A DNA stretch of 64,000 nt from Clavelina lepadiformis (lineage: Eukaryota > Chordata > Ascidiacea > Aplousobranchia > Clavelinidae), in assembly GCF_947623445.1 (NCBI RefSeq), contig NC_135247.1, forward strand, positions 16,246,501 through 16,310,500. The letters are read 5' to 3'. A program made the translations under genes and the position numbers. Shown one piece after another: positions 13,173 to 25,731 of the stretch; position 1 is the stretch's first letter; each line of letters opens with the position of its first letter. The notes under the pieces are model-generated. The model did not search any database. It had not been told where the DNA came from and saw only the letters and a list, made by a program, of their open reading frames with translations.

Positions 13173-14362
13173 TCATAATCTCTTTCGATCAGACAAAACT
13201 CTTATGATGCAGCCCATTCCACCTTTGGCCGCAACCTAAAAACAAATTTAAATATTAATTACACTGTTTTGAAAATGTTGAAAACAAAGTGAAAACAAGT
13301 TTTTATGGAAACGTTTCTTCTTTTTCAGAAAAAAAATTAAATATCAGACTGCGTAATGGCCATACAGAATGTAAAACATGGAGAAATACTTAAAAGAGAT
13401 AAGTTGACATAGAGCCAAAAATGAATAATAAAATGTAACGTTACACATGTGACATATTTCTTACGTTTGTTATGAAATTAATATATCTATAAGACCTTTT
13501 CATGCCAAGTTAACAAGTAACCACACTGCTGTCCATCCAAACCCATTGAAAATCCCTTATAAATATACTTCATCAAGGCATCCAATTCATCAGCGGAAAG
13601 GGTGTTCAACGCATTTGAAATTTCGTTGCTTTTAATTGAAGACAAAACTCGTATCACAAGAAGGGTAGAACTATCCTGCACGCAGAACAGAGAAAAGCTT
13701 TTTGATATAGCTTGCAACACAAAGTCATTTAATACAAAAATGCAGTAACTTAGCCATAGAAAACAATGTTTCAAAACATTTCTTATGCAAAAACTGGTGA
13801 TGCCATTTCTGGTGAAAGATTATTTTTCAGTCAATGAAAACTGAGTGATCTGATAAAAAGTTACATTGTGAAATAATTAACCAGCAGTGGTTAGTCTTAA
13901 CCTTGTTGAAGAAGATATTGAGATATTCTTAACTTTATTACGATGTAGAGCAAAGAGAACATGCTAAGATACATATTACATCAGCTTGAAAACAAACAAA
14001 AATTATCATCAAATTTGTTTACACATTTGCACCAAATTTATATTAGCAAACCTTTACGGAGGCATCCTTGCTACGATAAGGGGGATTTTGTAAGGAGGCT
14101 TTTAACGCTGGAGAATTTTTTCCACTGAAAATAAAGGCATTAAGGAATAAGCATAAACAAAAAATCTCATAATTTACTTGTGTTCATGTAAAGTCAAACT
14201 CTTAAAATTAAAACAGAAGCAAATAAGTGAAGGATACCTCAAAAGAAGTTGAGAGACTTCCTGTTCATCTGGACCTCCACCATCCTGCTCTATTTGATCA
14301 TCTTTGAACTTTTCTTCATCATATTGATCTACATCAATTCTACGGAATGTATTTTTGGACAT
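13173..14362 (-). CDS. ARPC5: Arp2/3 complex subunit 5 (p16-ARC)
   Basis: The smallest subunit of the seven-protein Arp2/3 complex, which nucleates branched actin filaments in the cytoplasm. Exons 14362-14238, 14124-14052, 13675-13496 and 13235-13173 join in frame to give 146 residues (vertebrate ARPC5 is about 151). The start MSKNTFRRIDVDQYDEEKF matches the family N-terminus. Later signatures are the acidic GPDE patch near residue 30, ALMKYIYKGF, TWHEK, and a C-terminus ending RVLSDRKRL. A single gene here would serve the roles of vertebrate ARPC5 and ARPC5L. Intron 1 (14125-14237) has U12-type signals; the others look U2-type. SGF29 ends 330 bp upstream on the same strand, which is too far to argue for a tunicate operon without transcript data. 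Confidence 0.95.
14125..14237 (-). other. U12-type (minor spliceosome) intron in ARPC5
   Basis: Read on the minus strand, the 113-nt intron begins GTATCCTTC, matching the U12 5' splice-site consensus RTATCCTTY. It also carries TTCCTTAAT at 14147-14139, matching the U12 branch-site consensus TTCCTTRAY. The branch adenosine lies about 15 nt from the terminal CAG, inside the short distance typical of U12 introns. The flanking exons join in the correct ARPC5 frame. Confidence 0.85.
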
Positions 14363-14692
14363 TATATCTTTTTTTCAGTTTGCTTTCACACCTTGAAAAC
14401 AACAACACGTCAAAATAGAAAAATTGTTACTGCATAAATAGCTCAACTTTATAGCAGCACTCTTGTTCAAGTTCACATTGATAATCAAATTTGCTTACAA
14501 TGATATAAACATATTTTGCAACCATTTTTGTGTCAATTTTGACATGTAATAACTGGTAGTGATAATGCAATCATAAAAATAGAATAGCACTAAAATAACC
14601 TAACAAAATTATAGAAAGTACAAAAATAAATACAAAAAATAAATATGGATGATATTTCTGCTCGTTTTGTGAACAGGTATGCGTGTTGACTG

Positions 14693-15679
14693 TTATCTAC
14701 GCTTGGATTCCCGCATTTCTTTTGGCACAACAATGTACTTTTGTGCTACGTTGAGTGCAGGAGAATATCCATCTGCATAAGAATTATCTTCAAAGAGTAC
14801 AGAATACTCATCATGGGCAGTAGCAGGTTGCTCGTTTATCACTGCTCTATAAAAGCATGTGGTTTGGGGATACAAAGCTATCACAAGAGTTCCTTTGGGG
14901 TGCAGTGCTTGTGGGTCAGTTTCTGGGTTTGCTTTCCACTGGGGTAAGGGAATCACCCTTCTCTTGCTCAATATGTGATGCTCTCTACCTTCTTCATCAA
15001 TGTCATCTACTTCGTATTTCAATGTCACTGGATTAAACAACACAACCTCTGCAAGAATCCACTGTTCCTCCACCTCTTCTGTCTTAACTCGGGCCGCGAC
15101 CTTGTCACCGGGTTTAGCAATGTAATCTGGTCCGGCTATTAAAGCACCGCAAAGATGTGGAATTTTTTCATTTGGTTTGCCTATCCACAGTGGAAGTGTC
15201 TGTGCTGATTTCTGCAGTAAGCTCATCAAGACGCCCCGTCTCATGCTTTTCCTGGGTGGTTCATCATTTGGATTTTGACTTGAAAGACGTACTGATATTC
15301 TTTTTTCTTCTTGTAATGCCTTTATTGCTGCAATGACTTCCAAGCCTTTCCGAAGCAAATCACATTCTGCATCTGCATCACTTAAAGCACTTGAATAGAG
15401 ATTGCGCAGTTTCTGCTTGTAATATGTTGAAACTTTTAATTCACCTAACATTTTTTCATGAGTTTTGCGAATGGCATCCAAATTGACAGAACCTTTATCC
15501 CTTTCCGTTTGGGTTGCAATAATAGTCTCATACAGTTCTCTGAGCAACTGCTGAATCTTTTGCTCACAGTCTGCCATGGATGATTGAGCACTGCCCTTTA
15601 CTGATTGAGGAGAAACTTTTGAACTTCCTGAACTTGAAGAGTGATTGTCCAAACCAGATTGTTGTTTGCTTCTCCTCAT
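14693..15679 (-). CDS. SGF29: SAGA-associated factor 29 (tandem Tudor)
   Basis: An uninterrupted 328-residue frame. SGF29 (CCDC101) is a nuclear subunit of the SAGA and ATAC acetyltransferase complexes; its tandem Tudor domain reads histone H3K4me2/3 and so recruits acetylation. The N-terminal third is Ser-rich, then helical (ELYETIIATQTERD to about residue 130). The C-terminal tandem Tudor domain starts near residue 190 with GDKVAARVK. Strong family signatures follow: YEVDDIDEEGREHH, RRVIPLPQWKANPETDPQAL, LYPQTTCFYRA, and YSVLFEDNSYADGYSPALNV. The vertebrate protein is about 293 residues, so the N-terminus is longer by roughly 30; a later start at MADCEQK (codon 35) would match the usual length. 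The absence of introns is notable among intron-rich neighbours. Confidence 0.96.
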   Translation of the reverse strand: MRRSKQQSGLDNHSSSSGSSKVSPQSVKGSAQSSMADCEQKIQQLLRELYETIIATQTERDKGSVNLDAIRKTHEKMLGELKVSTYYKQKLRNLYSSALSDADAECDLLRKGLEVIAAIKALQEEKRISVRLSSQNPNDEPPRKSMRRGVLMSLLQKSAQTLPLWIGKPNEKIPHLCGALIAGPDYIAKPGDKVAARVKTEEVEEQWILAEVVLFNPVTLKYEVDDIDEEGREHHILSKRRVIPLPQWKANPETDPQALHPKGTLVIALYPQTTCFYRAVINEQPATAHDEYSVLFEDNSYADGYSPALNVAQKYIVVPKEMRESKRR

Positions 15680-18600
15680 CTTTATCAGCTTACTTAATCC
15701 TATACTAAATAAGAAAGATTTCTAAGACATAAAAGTTAAAATTTACAAATAAAACTTTCACCAATGTGTAAATTTTGTAGTTCAGTAGTACATGTAACAG
15801 GCAATATGTGTCCCAGTTAAGCTTGCAAAACTTTAGTTCACTTGTACTGTATTACTAAATCTCGGTAGGATTTGGAGAGCTTCTGCATTTGATTTAAAAA
15901 GGTCTTTTAAAACATAGCAGTAAGGCTGGTAATTTAATGCTCCAGTTAGTGTCATGAAGCTCAGGTAAAAAATCATCTGTCTTATTTTGCCTGACTATAT
16001 TACTTAGATAAGCATATGCTTTACCCTAATTTGCTCCAGCTATAAACTAAACTAAGATCCATCTAGGGACACAATCTAGCATCATCACAGCACAATAAAA
16101 AAACACTAGCTTTTTATAGCAACTTCCTGCTATTCAAAAACTAACTGAAACACTTATTTTAAAAGTAATGTTTTACGCTTTAAAACCTAAAATTAACAAA
16201 AACAGTAAATTGTGCTCTTTATCCAGAATGCAATTTTTAAAAAGTTTGTCAATGACATCCTGAGCCAACCTGCATTTTTATCCGTGGTAGTCAATGTGTG
16301 AACAACGCTGAAAATGGATATTATCCTTCATTTGATGCTTGGTAATTTAATAACAGGTGGTCAACAGCACAAAGTTCTTAACGATTAAGGAATTTGTCAG
16401 TCATAAGCCAAAACCACACATATGTAGAAAAAATTTTGGGGCAAAAGTTTTTGTAACCCATTGGTCCATTGCCTATTTCATTTCATTGCTTGAATATTTT
16501 TTCCTATCATTCACCTAAATGCATCTTAAAAAAGCTCACCACTTTCCACTTCAGGTTTAACCACATTTTACCAGGTTGCTTATATTTGGCTAATTACAAG
16601 TTCTAGGCGCACTAAACTTAAAGACAAATGTTTTCATATAATTCAGTTAAAATTGCTAACTTCTCGTTTAAAGACTTAAAGCAAATAGCAGTGTGCTTAC
16701 AAACTGAATTTGTAATGCCGATGTGAGTTTTCAAGCTGAGAAGTAAGTAAGTACTTTCACTCCTGAACAGGGCTTGTTGTCTTAATTTTTACGCTTTAGG
16801 CTTATATCTATCAGGCAAATTTTAAAGACTGATGATTCTTGTTTGCTAATAAAAAGCAGTGGCTATACTGTGAAAACATTTTAAAATGAGAAGTCAACCA
16901 ATTTTATGGTTGGTGAGCTTATTTCTTGTTTGACCAGTCTACAACGAGATTACCACCATAAGTTTCGCTTCACATAATCAATGGTGAAAAATAAACAATA
17001 TTGTACACACAACACAATAACAAAATTAAAACCAGCGCTTAACAAAGATTCTTAGTTACTTGGCCTGAGTGATGTCTCCTAAATTGATAGTTAATTATTT
17101 CTTGTATTAAACATTATAATTGACGTTGTCTAATGTGTTGCATTTAGTTAAACTGTGCTTCTGTGGTGAAATTATCACCGTATTTACTCCAAATGTTTTC
17201 TACGTTAATTGCATGAGTAGAGAAACTGTGAAAAATTTGTTGCCCAGCAGGTGTCCATTCCATGAAATTTTGGGTGACAAAATCAAAAATTAGGTGCCAT
17301 GGCAACAAGGCATCTTTTGAAGTTCCATGCAACCAAAATACACTCAAGTTGGAAAATTTGAAAAACTTTTTTAATTGCTTTAGGATAGTTTACTTTGTAA
17401 TGTAAACATGTTTACCAATATTTTTAAGTGTATTGTTAGTCAAAGTCTTTTCATTTATAGCAATGTTTAAAAACTGGAACAGTTTAAATTTTATTGATAG
17501 TCATTCAAGCAGTCACTTGTTTATGTTCCAACTAGGCTAGATATACTCCAGACTGGGACATATCGTGGCACGTTTAGACAAGAAATTATGCAAGTAGAGA
17601 CACAGAATTTTGGCATGTACAAAGACCTCAATTCTAAGTTTATTTATCATATCTTGGCGTTCAAAAAAACTTTACTTGCTTTGTTTGTTCATTATAAATC
17701 AACATGTCTGTTAATAAGTCTAGTGCCAATGTGCATGCTAGTTTCAGGCAACAGTGGAAAGTGTGGTATTAATGAACGCCAAACTTCTACTTTCATACTT
17801 CCCAGTCGGAGTGCCAATTGTCTGCTATGGGGTCTCCCCTGAACATGTTAGTTTAGGAACATTGTTACATGTGATATTACAAAAGTTTTAAATTAAAAAT
17901 TTGTTTGGTTTTTGTAAGCTTCATTGGAAAATGGATAGAACACTGAACCCGTAATAGTCTAATGTGATCGCGACCCATGTTTGATAGCCAGTGATGCTGC
18001 ATCAGACTGCAGAGTATGGCAGGCACATACCCAAGATTTTTTTTGACGAAATGACTGGGTAAAATGACATCATAAAAAGAAGACACTACTTTTCCTTCTT
18101 CATTTTGTAGTCAATTTCTATGTAATTGTACACCTAAGTGCACAAGTGAATCTGGGCATTTTTATGTACCCGCACTTGTCATTTGGGTTGTTTGGTGCAT
18201 GCTACAAGATCTTGCTTAAAACATCCATACTCAGCAGTACGACTGGTTTGTTGATCTGCCCACAGAAATATGTTTTCCGTTCCCCCAAGGGCTGCTAGAC
18301 CTCAATAAAGACTGCCATACTCCGTACTCTGCAATCCGGACCCCGAGATTGCAATGCTTTTGCTGCCTTGATCAAGGCATTAATGAAATATTATCGTTTT
18401 TCCATGTCCTGGTGAACAATTTCAAATTCGCATAATACCACATAACTTGATATAAGATAAAAAAAACCATGTGTCTAACTTGCCCAAACTGACAGGTTTA
18501 AGAAACAACACAAGCCCGAACGCCGATGAAGGCATGAATTATGGCAAAAATTAAGTCTTGCAAAGTTTTACTCCAGTCTGAGGATAAAGATTGTGATAGC

Positions 18601-19591
18601 ATGCCAACAAATCTACAAAAACAGAAATGATACAGTATTCAATAGGCCTATTCATTCATTCATTCAATTCGACAATAAGTGACTCAGTCTTCCGTGATCA
18701 GTCTGTCAGTGTTCGGTGTTAGGCTATCATTCAGTAAATACAGTAATTACAGGTTTTACAACCAGCCTAGGCCGAAGCTAGTGAAAAGGATTACACACAA
18801 CATATCATGCCCTTAGGTGAAATACCGAATACAAACGTTTATACATAATACCCAATAAAACCCAATACAACGCTGTACCCGACAACCTAACAAACCTACA
18901 ATGTCCAATGGTGAAAACGTCAGTTCAGATTTTATTAGGTGTGATAAGCTGCGGAAACAGATTTCTATGTGGCCAAAGCATTTCCGGGAATATGTTGCCC
19001 GTAAGTCGAAACATGGAAAATAATCATTTGCTAACATAACTCGTTTAGATATTTTAAATGTTTATACTCAATTTCAAAAATTATCTTTTTAATTTTCACT
19101 GTGTATGACATTGTAATCTTGAAACATGACACGTTTACATAATACTGCACTTGAACAAGAGAGATACACTAATCAAACTGCGGAGTAGCTATTTACAAAG
19201 TTCATAAAATTATAAAATAGCGTAATTAAGGTACTCATGGTAATGTTTATTTACTCAAAAACGTGTTGTAGTTAACGTAATGGACTATTGTAGAATACAC
19301 GGTTTTATGATCGCCCGAATACGTTAAAACGATTAACTTGAGAAAATAATATCTGGGAAAAAAATTAGATAGTGCAGATTTATAATTATTTGAATTTTTT
19401 TAGAATTTCAAAATTATAAAAAATGATGGTAGAAACTGTAGATTTTAGAAGTTAGAACTGAAACTAAAATAACGATTGTTTGAGATTTTTAATGCAAACC
19501 GACTTGCTTTGTGGTAAAAAGGTACCACTCGCACATTGTACCCAGATTGAGAAGCGCTGTTGAGAATCCTTTTCGTATATAGACTTTAAGA
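15680..19591. other. Intergenic, SGF29 to RPL35 (divergent)
   Basis: Nearly 4 kb between the 5' ends of two divergent genes, so the promoters of both should lie near its ends. Inside I see only short frames without motifs and a small (ATTC)n tract at about 18651-18670, which could be the reverse-oriented tail of a SINE. Phrases around 17588-17770 recur loosely near 20030-20480, hinting at an old dispersed repeat. Confidence 0.5.
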
Positions 19592-21548
19592 ATGGTATGT
19601 GTTTGTTATTTTATCCATTTTAATCGAAGTCTTGTAGCAGTTACTTATGGTTATAAATCTCAAGATTATGTAAGGTTTTGCGTAGTAGGCGTACGCTTAA
19701 TTTTTGTTATTATGCAGGGTCGTATAAAGGCTCGCGAGTTGCGGGGTAAGTCGAAAGATGAGCTTATGAAGCAGCTTAATGACTTCAAGCAAGAACTTTC
19801 TACGTTACGTGTTGCGAAAGTGACTGGAGGTGCTGCTTCTAAACTCTCAAAAATGTAAGTGTTTTGTGTTTGTATTTTCTAATTAGAACGTCATAAAAAA
19901 TGAGTCTTCCTATGTCTTCTTTATACCGATATACTTTCTGCACTGCACTATTACAGTATCAGAATCGAATTCAAAGAATTATTAAATCATAACTTTGAGA
20001 TTACTTATAGTGGAAAGTGTGGCACCTGTGAGCACGAAGTTTATCAATGTGCATGCCAAACTTTTAAGCCTATGTCTTCATGGTGATTTATAATAAACAA
20101 ACAAAAAATTGAGACTTTAATGTACACCAGAATTTTCATCTTTGCATGTGGACATACTACCTGTGTTTCCTTTGAAGTTATCCATGTATTTGCCATCTTA
20201 TATTTGTGTAAAGTGTTTTATTATCCCTTAAATGAAACAAGGGCTAAGTCTGTATCAAGATGCAAACATGTATATTTACTGTATATGAGCCTCCTCATAT
20301 GTTCTGTGCTAAAATACGTATTTTATTAAAGCAAGACAACAGTATATCACCAACTGGAAAGTACTGCGTTTTTTGACAAGAAATTCTATGTGCAAAAATG
20401 TAAATTTTGGCATGCACCGAAAGCTCAATTCTATTTTTATTGATCATAAATCAGCGTGAAGATAAAAAAGTTCATCATGCTTGTTGATGAACCTCGTAGA
20501 TGCTGGTGCCACACTTGCAACTGCGGCGTATATCTATACTTAAAAGTTATATACATTGCTTTGAACCTTGATTCTTGTGCTTACTATTGTATTTAAAAGT
20601 AACATATAACAGTAAATGCATGTTTAACAGTTACGACGAAATAACAAGCGCAGCCTTCATCTGCTTTTTTAGTCTTGTGCTATTTCACTTTTACTATATA
20701 TTTTTGCAAATATTTTATGCAAACAAAGCCTTTATGTTGCTTCAGTTAAAATTTACTTTGGCTTGTGTATTCACCATTGTAGGCAGTGGGCCAAATTCAC
20801 AGGTGAATTAAATTGTGAAGGTAAAAGTAGCTTTATAACTTGAATGGCAAACAGTAACTAGATAACCCTGTGACATAACACATGTGCTTGAAGATCAACT
20901 TGATTGGTGCTTTTTTCAAATGAGTGTAGTTTTTATAAGATATCTGTTTTTGTCACCATAAGCTCTTTGTTGTCACAACTGTCACATGTCTTGGCCCATT
21001 TAAAACATTTCACTTAAGTCACGTCATACGAAATTGTGACTAAAAAATGCAAGGATGATATTATGATGGCATCACTTTTTTTGTAAAAGTGACAAATATT
21101 TTAATGTTTTTTTTTTCACGTTTAATTGAAATCTTTAATTACGTCTATCAGCTCTGCTAGAACAGGCACCTGAAGGAGGCATGTGATTATTACAAATTTG
21201 ATACTTAACATGTTTGCACCGTGTTTTGCAGACATCTCGTCAGAAAAAGTATTGCTCGAGTCCTCACAGTCATTAACCAGACACAAAAGGATAACTTGAG
21301 GAAACTGTTTAAGGTTTTATAAGCTGTTGTTGTTATTCAAATTCAACTTTAAATGACTGACGTCCATGACTTTGAATGTATGAAGTTTTGTTTTGTAGGG
21401 TAAGAAACATAAACCAAAGGACCTTCGTCCCAAGAAGACCAGGGCACTTCGGCGAAGACTTAACAAACATGAGGAGAGCATTAAATCGGCGAAAGAGCTG
21501 AAGAAGTTAAGACTGTACCCTGCAAGGAAGTATGCTTTTAAGGCATGA
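19592..21548 (+). CDS. RPL35: Large ribosomal subunit protein eL29 family uL29 (L35)
   Basis: Cytosolic 60S ribosomal protein uL29 (L35), which sits by the polypeptide exit tunnel. (It is uL29, not eL29.) Exons 19592-19594, 19718-19854, 21232-21313 and 21399-21548 give 123 residues, exactly the vertebrate length. Exon 1 contributes only the ATG before a GTATGT donor. Recognisable parts are [63 protein letters not shown] and the C-terminus [11 protein letters not shown]. An AATAAA signal follows the stop closely (about 21554). Just upstream of the ATG is a pyrimidine tract (TCCTTTTCG), possibly the 5'-TOP element of ribosomal protein mRNAs; this is inference. The introns were scanned for box C/D snoRNAs and none was convincing. 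Confidence 0.98.
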
Positions 21549-22796
21549 ATCGTGAATAAAAATTAAACTTCTTGAACTTGTCTCAATGAACAACTTTCTG
21601 CTTAGAGTGCTTAAGCAATTGCAAAGTAGTTATAATATAGAGTATAGACTATGGATCAAGGTTATGGTAGTTCTGCGTAACGTGCCCAAGTTTCATCATG
21701 CAGAAATTGGCGATTACCCAGGTTTCTAACATTAGCGTGCTGACCGTGGGTCTTCAGTAACAAGGTTTAGAGTTTAGACTACTGGGTAGCCGATCATCGA
21801 AATACAAACTCAAACGTTTTCAGTTTTGGTACAGCCAGCAGCATGACTAAAAGTACTAACAAGTGGAGGATGACTCTAGCCTAATTGTGGCGTTCACAAT
21901 AGGTTGAGGCATATCTTATAAGATTTCTGGGTTTATTTTGTTGTCATGCTGTTGTCGATTGCTAGCCTGTGTTCCTTAAAGTATACTGACACTGACGTAG
22001 CCGTTAACAAACAGCAATATACCAAAGATTTCTTACTGTACAACTGCAATCTCCAAGAACTAGCCAAGCTCACTTCGCCTTGAGATTACTTGAATGACAT
22101 GTCTTAACATGTCTATCTATGGACGGGTTCGGTAACAAACCAGTTTCTTACAAAAAATTAGGTTCGGTTAGAACTGGTTTCAAAATTCTGATTATTTACC
22201 AAGGTAACCAAGAAGTTTTCAATTATCCTCATAAATAAAATATTTTTATCATTCAAATTAATCACCTAGCCTTATAAATCAACAACATTTAGTACAATCA
22301 AATATATGACATATGTACCGCAGAAATACAACATCATAAATACCATTATTTTAACATGCAATAAGCGAACCAAGGTAACTTTCACCAAACACTTATAATT
22401 TCTCCTAGGGTCTAAAATTGCATGGATGGGGTAAATTTGCTAATTTATCTGGCTTAAAAACCTCCACCAATATGTAACATAATAATAACACTGGCACTAT
22501 CCGTCTAAAATGCTCTAGGCTGCAGTCATACAAATTGTAAAATGAGCTTAGTTGCATCCGATTGATAGAGAATTTGTACTTCCACAACGTGCTTTCATAC
22601 AACATAAAGATTGCACTCGTAAAGGAGCACTGTGGATTGGAGGACAATCATTGAACTTTCTTGGACACCATCTTTCTTCTAGTGCTGGAAACAATATAAA
22701 TACAAGACATTTAAACGAGTGTTCTGGAACCAGAATACCCATTCATATTGCTACTGCTGTTACAAACTTCATATTTTTGAGCTATATCTCTTAATC
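21549..22796. other. Intergenic, RPL35 to transposon remnants
   Basis: RPL35 3' UTR and poly(A) signal at its left end, then AT-rich DNA without recognisable genes. Overlapping open frames on both strands at 22405-22794 have no motif and antisense each other. Confidence 0.5.
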
Positions 22797-23349
22797 CAGT
22801 GGTTCTCAACCGGGGTTCCCAGGAGGAAGAGCGCCCTGTACGCTACGCGGTACAATTGCCAACTGAAAATTTTTTTGTAAAGAAATAATTGTGATATTCA
22901 CGCAGTTGCATGTGCAAAGCAACCAGGCAATGTGATTTTTCTCCACGACTGACGTCAATACTTTTATTGAATATATAACAATGACCTTTCAATTTGCGAT
23001 ACATTTTTGGTGACGCTGTAATTCCCTTACTACAGTAGGCCTACTAAAAGTCTTGGTCATTGTGCTATTGCAGTGCTTCTCATTCACTGGGTTGTAACCC
23101 AAAAGTGGGTCGCTGGCTACCGTAGTTTAAGAAGCAGACTTTTACGTTTTTGTTAAATTGCATTATTTCTGTGTCATTCGCTTTATGTTTACAAAAAGTT
23201 GTCGAAAAAGCCCTTGTTTTTTCACAATCTTATAAACAGCTTGTAGACCTCAAAAGTATTTTCGCTTACATTTAAAAACAGCAGAGGTTTGCATTTGATT
23301 CGGTGGTATTAAAAGGGGTCCACCACAGCAAAAAGGTTGAGAACCACAG
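22797..23349. mobile_element. Degraded hAT-like element(s)
   Basis: The left boundary reads CAGTGGTTCTCAACC (22797) and the right boundary GGTTGAGAACCACAG (ending 23349), inverted repeats matching at 14 of 15 positions. A second left-type end, CAGTGCTTCTC, occurs at about 23072 and is followed by GGGTTGTAACCC, so two related elements may be fused or nested. The 8 bp on each side (TCTTAATC and CATAAGTC) do not match well, so no target duplication is demonstrated. No coding capacity. Confidence 0.55.
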
Positions 23350-23741
23350 CATAAGTCTGTAAATCTTTTTTTTTTTGCAATAATTAAATTCCATAACATT
23401 CCTTTAGAACAGGGATCCCAGATGTCGGAATTGGGTCCAGTTTTAAAGATGATGTCCAAACAGCTCCTGCTGACAAACGTCCTAGTTTTGCAAACGACTA
23501 CCACCATGCAATAGGCTGTACAACCCGAAAATTTTAAGAAAGTTGCAGGGCGTTTGGTTTTTGTAATTTGATATTTGCAAAGCAATACATTATATGCAAT
23601 TTGATATTTATTTGTTGAATTGTTTCAGTGGGAGTTGATTTGCATTCTCTGACTGAGAACTAAGAGCGACTTCTGACATCCCAGTTACGCACTTTCAAAT
23701 TCTGGGATCCCTAACTTAAAAGCAGACTTGATGAATGTTGA

Positions 23742-25533
23742 TTACCGTGACTCTTGTCTTGATGTTGTGTACTCAAACCACATTATGTTAGGAATCAACG
23801 TTGAGTCTCTTATCATAAGAAATTCGCATATTTCCAAGGTAACAACAGTTTGAAAAAAAGGACTTAAAATTACCTGAAACAAAGAAACAGCAGTTAATTT
23901 AATTTTAGATCTATAATAAAGTCACAAGTAGTTTCAATTTGTACAACCAAACAATATGTATGTATAATTGTATATATATATATATATACTGTACCTATCA
24001 CTTAGGCTCTAGAATAGTATGAGTAAGGCATTAATTTCAATGTAAAAAAGACAATAGCATTTGCTTTGGACATAACTATCCTTCATCAGAGTAAAATAAA
24101 GTACAGTATATGGACATAGGTGAAATGCAATTGACTAACTCTTTGATACAATAGACAAACCAGTAAGATTGAGGTTTTAAGGGTACACCGTTGTGATACA
24201 GACAACGAGTAATATCATTACAGGTGATAGATAACCCAGCAGACAGGTAGTGGTACACAGACTATGCATTGCATTCGTTGATATGAAATTACCTCTGTAA
24301 TCCTGTATTTAACTATTTTCATTCAAATAAACAAACCTTATGCAGTTTGTACAGCATAATCCAATTTACTTACATGAGTAAACACAAACCAGCCTGTTCC
24401 TAGCACCACTCCAAAAAATGATCCCCATAATACTTGGTTGAAGTTATGATATTGGAGATAATAGCGACTGAAAGCAACCACGCATGCAGTCAGTATACAC
24501 ACTGCTGTCATAGAATGTTTCCATATTAGTTCAATCATGCTGTTACTACTGTGTGATCTGCAAAGATAAGTTATGGCAATTAAACTGTTTCAATATTGTA
24601 TTCCACCTTAAACAACCTTGGGATTATCTGGCAAGTGTATATGATTTTGCCAGCTGAGCATGTTTCTGAAATATCGTGTATTCAAGTTAAATACAAAACA
24701 AGGAATAACATTGGTAGAACATCCACGCACAATACTACAACACTAGCTATGTAATAAACTGTAAGTAACTGCATAAAACTCAAAATCATTGTAAAAGCTA
24801 AACGCTAAGTACCTGAAATAAATAAAAAAGATAATGTATGTCACGAAAAACCAAGTGAATTGAGAGTGTGAAGATGGCCAGCCATATTCTAAGTTGGAAA
24901 CGGTGTGGGGACTGGTTGGACGAGGTTCACGAACAATGTACTTTAGGACTAAATTGACACCTTCATTGAAAAAAATTCCAGCAAAAAACGAAATCTGCCA
25001 AAAACAGGAAAATGATAACAAAACAGTAAATCTTTTGCAGAGTGCCCTAAATTTAAAAAAAAAATTCAACATTCAATGAATCATTTAAGACAAAAGTGAT
25101 TCCAAATTTAAACCAAAAAAAATACTTACAGTATGTATTTCACGGCGAAAGTATATGTGAGTGACAAAACCACTTAATACAAAAAATGGAAACAAACTTG
25201 ACCAGGCCAGGATAAATCCTATGAAATCACCTGAAAGTAAATTAGTAAAAAAACATCAGAAGCCTTCAGTAATCAAAAATACGCAAACATTAAAAATTCG
25301 ACATTAAAACATAAAAAATTGGCAGTACAAGCTGCACTGCAGTTATAATTGTAAAAATGTTCAATAGCGTTGTTTTGCTAAACGCCAGGCAACAGAAATA
25401 ATCAAGGTAATAACACACTTATAAAAAGCAACTCTAAACAAAAATATTATAAACATATACCTTTTGGATATTCCACATGAGTAAATCCAACAGTCTTCCA
25501 ATCTGTCTGGTCAAGTGAATTGTTCGCAGACAT
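23742..25533 (-). CDS. DOLPP1: Dolichyldiphosphatase 1
   Basis: An endoplasmic-reticulum membrane enzyme that removes phosphate from dolichyl diphosphate on the lumenal side, recycling the lipid carrier for N-glycosylation. Exons 25533-25461, 25230-25130, 24994-24813, 24557-24374 and 23873-23742 give 223 residues (human 238). The three PAP2-superfamily catalytic motifs are visible: KYIVREPRP (KX6RP), PSSHSQFTWFF (PSGH-type, nucleophile-assisting His) and SRYYLQYH (SRX5H). Hydrophobic stretches around these motifs predict four or five membrane helices. The N-terminal VGFTHVEYPKGD and C-terminal FLMIRDSTLIPNIMWFEYT are family-specific. The intron before the last exon carries a (TA)n run near 23971-23990. 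The N-terminus is slightly shorter than in vertebrates. Confidence 0.95.
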
Positions 25534-25731
25534 ATTTCTTTACTTTCACTATGCAGCAAGTAATAATATTTAGATATTGGTAATGCTATACTCACCAAGG
25601 CTATAAGACTGTAGGATGATTGGAAACTGTTGTTAACAATGTATTTTTGTTTTCTTGCCTTCGTTGTTCTAAAAGTAGTCAATGTATATTACTATACAAT
25701 ATATACGAGTCTATAGCATTATGGTACAGCA

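Noticed and set aside
14363..14692. SGF29-ARPC5 as a trans-spliced operon
   Set aside because: The genes are co-directional, but the 330-bp gap is long for tunicate operons and no acceptor lies directly before the ARPC5 ATG.
19855..21231. Possible snoRNA in the RPL35 intron
   Set aside because: TGATGA-like words occur but without a correctly spaced D box and terminal stem.
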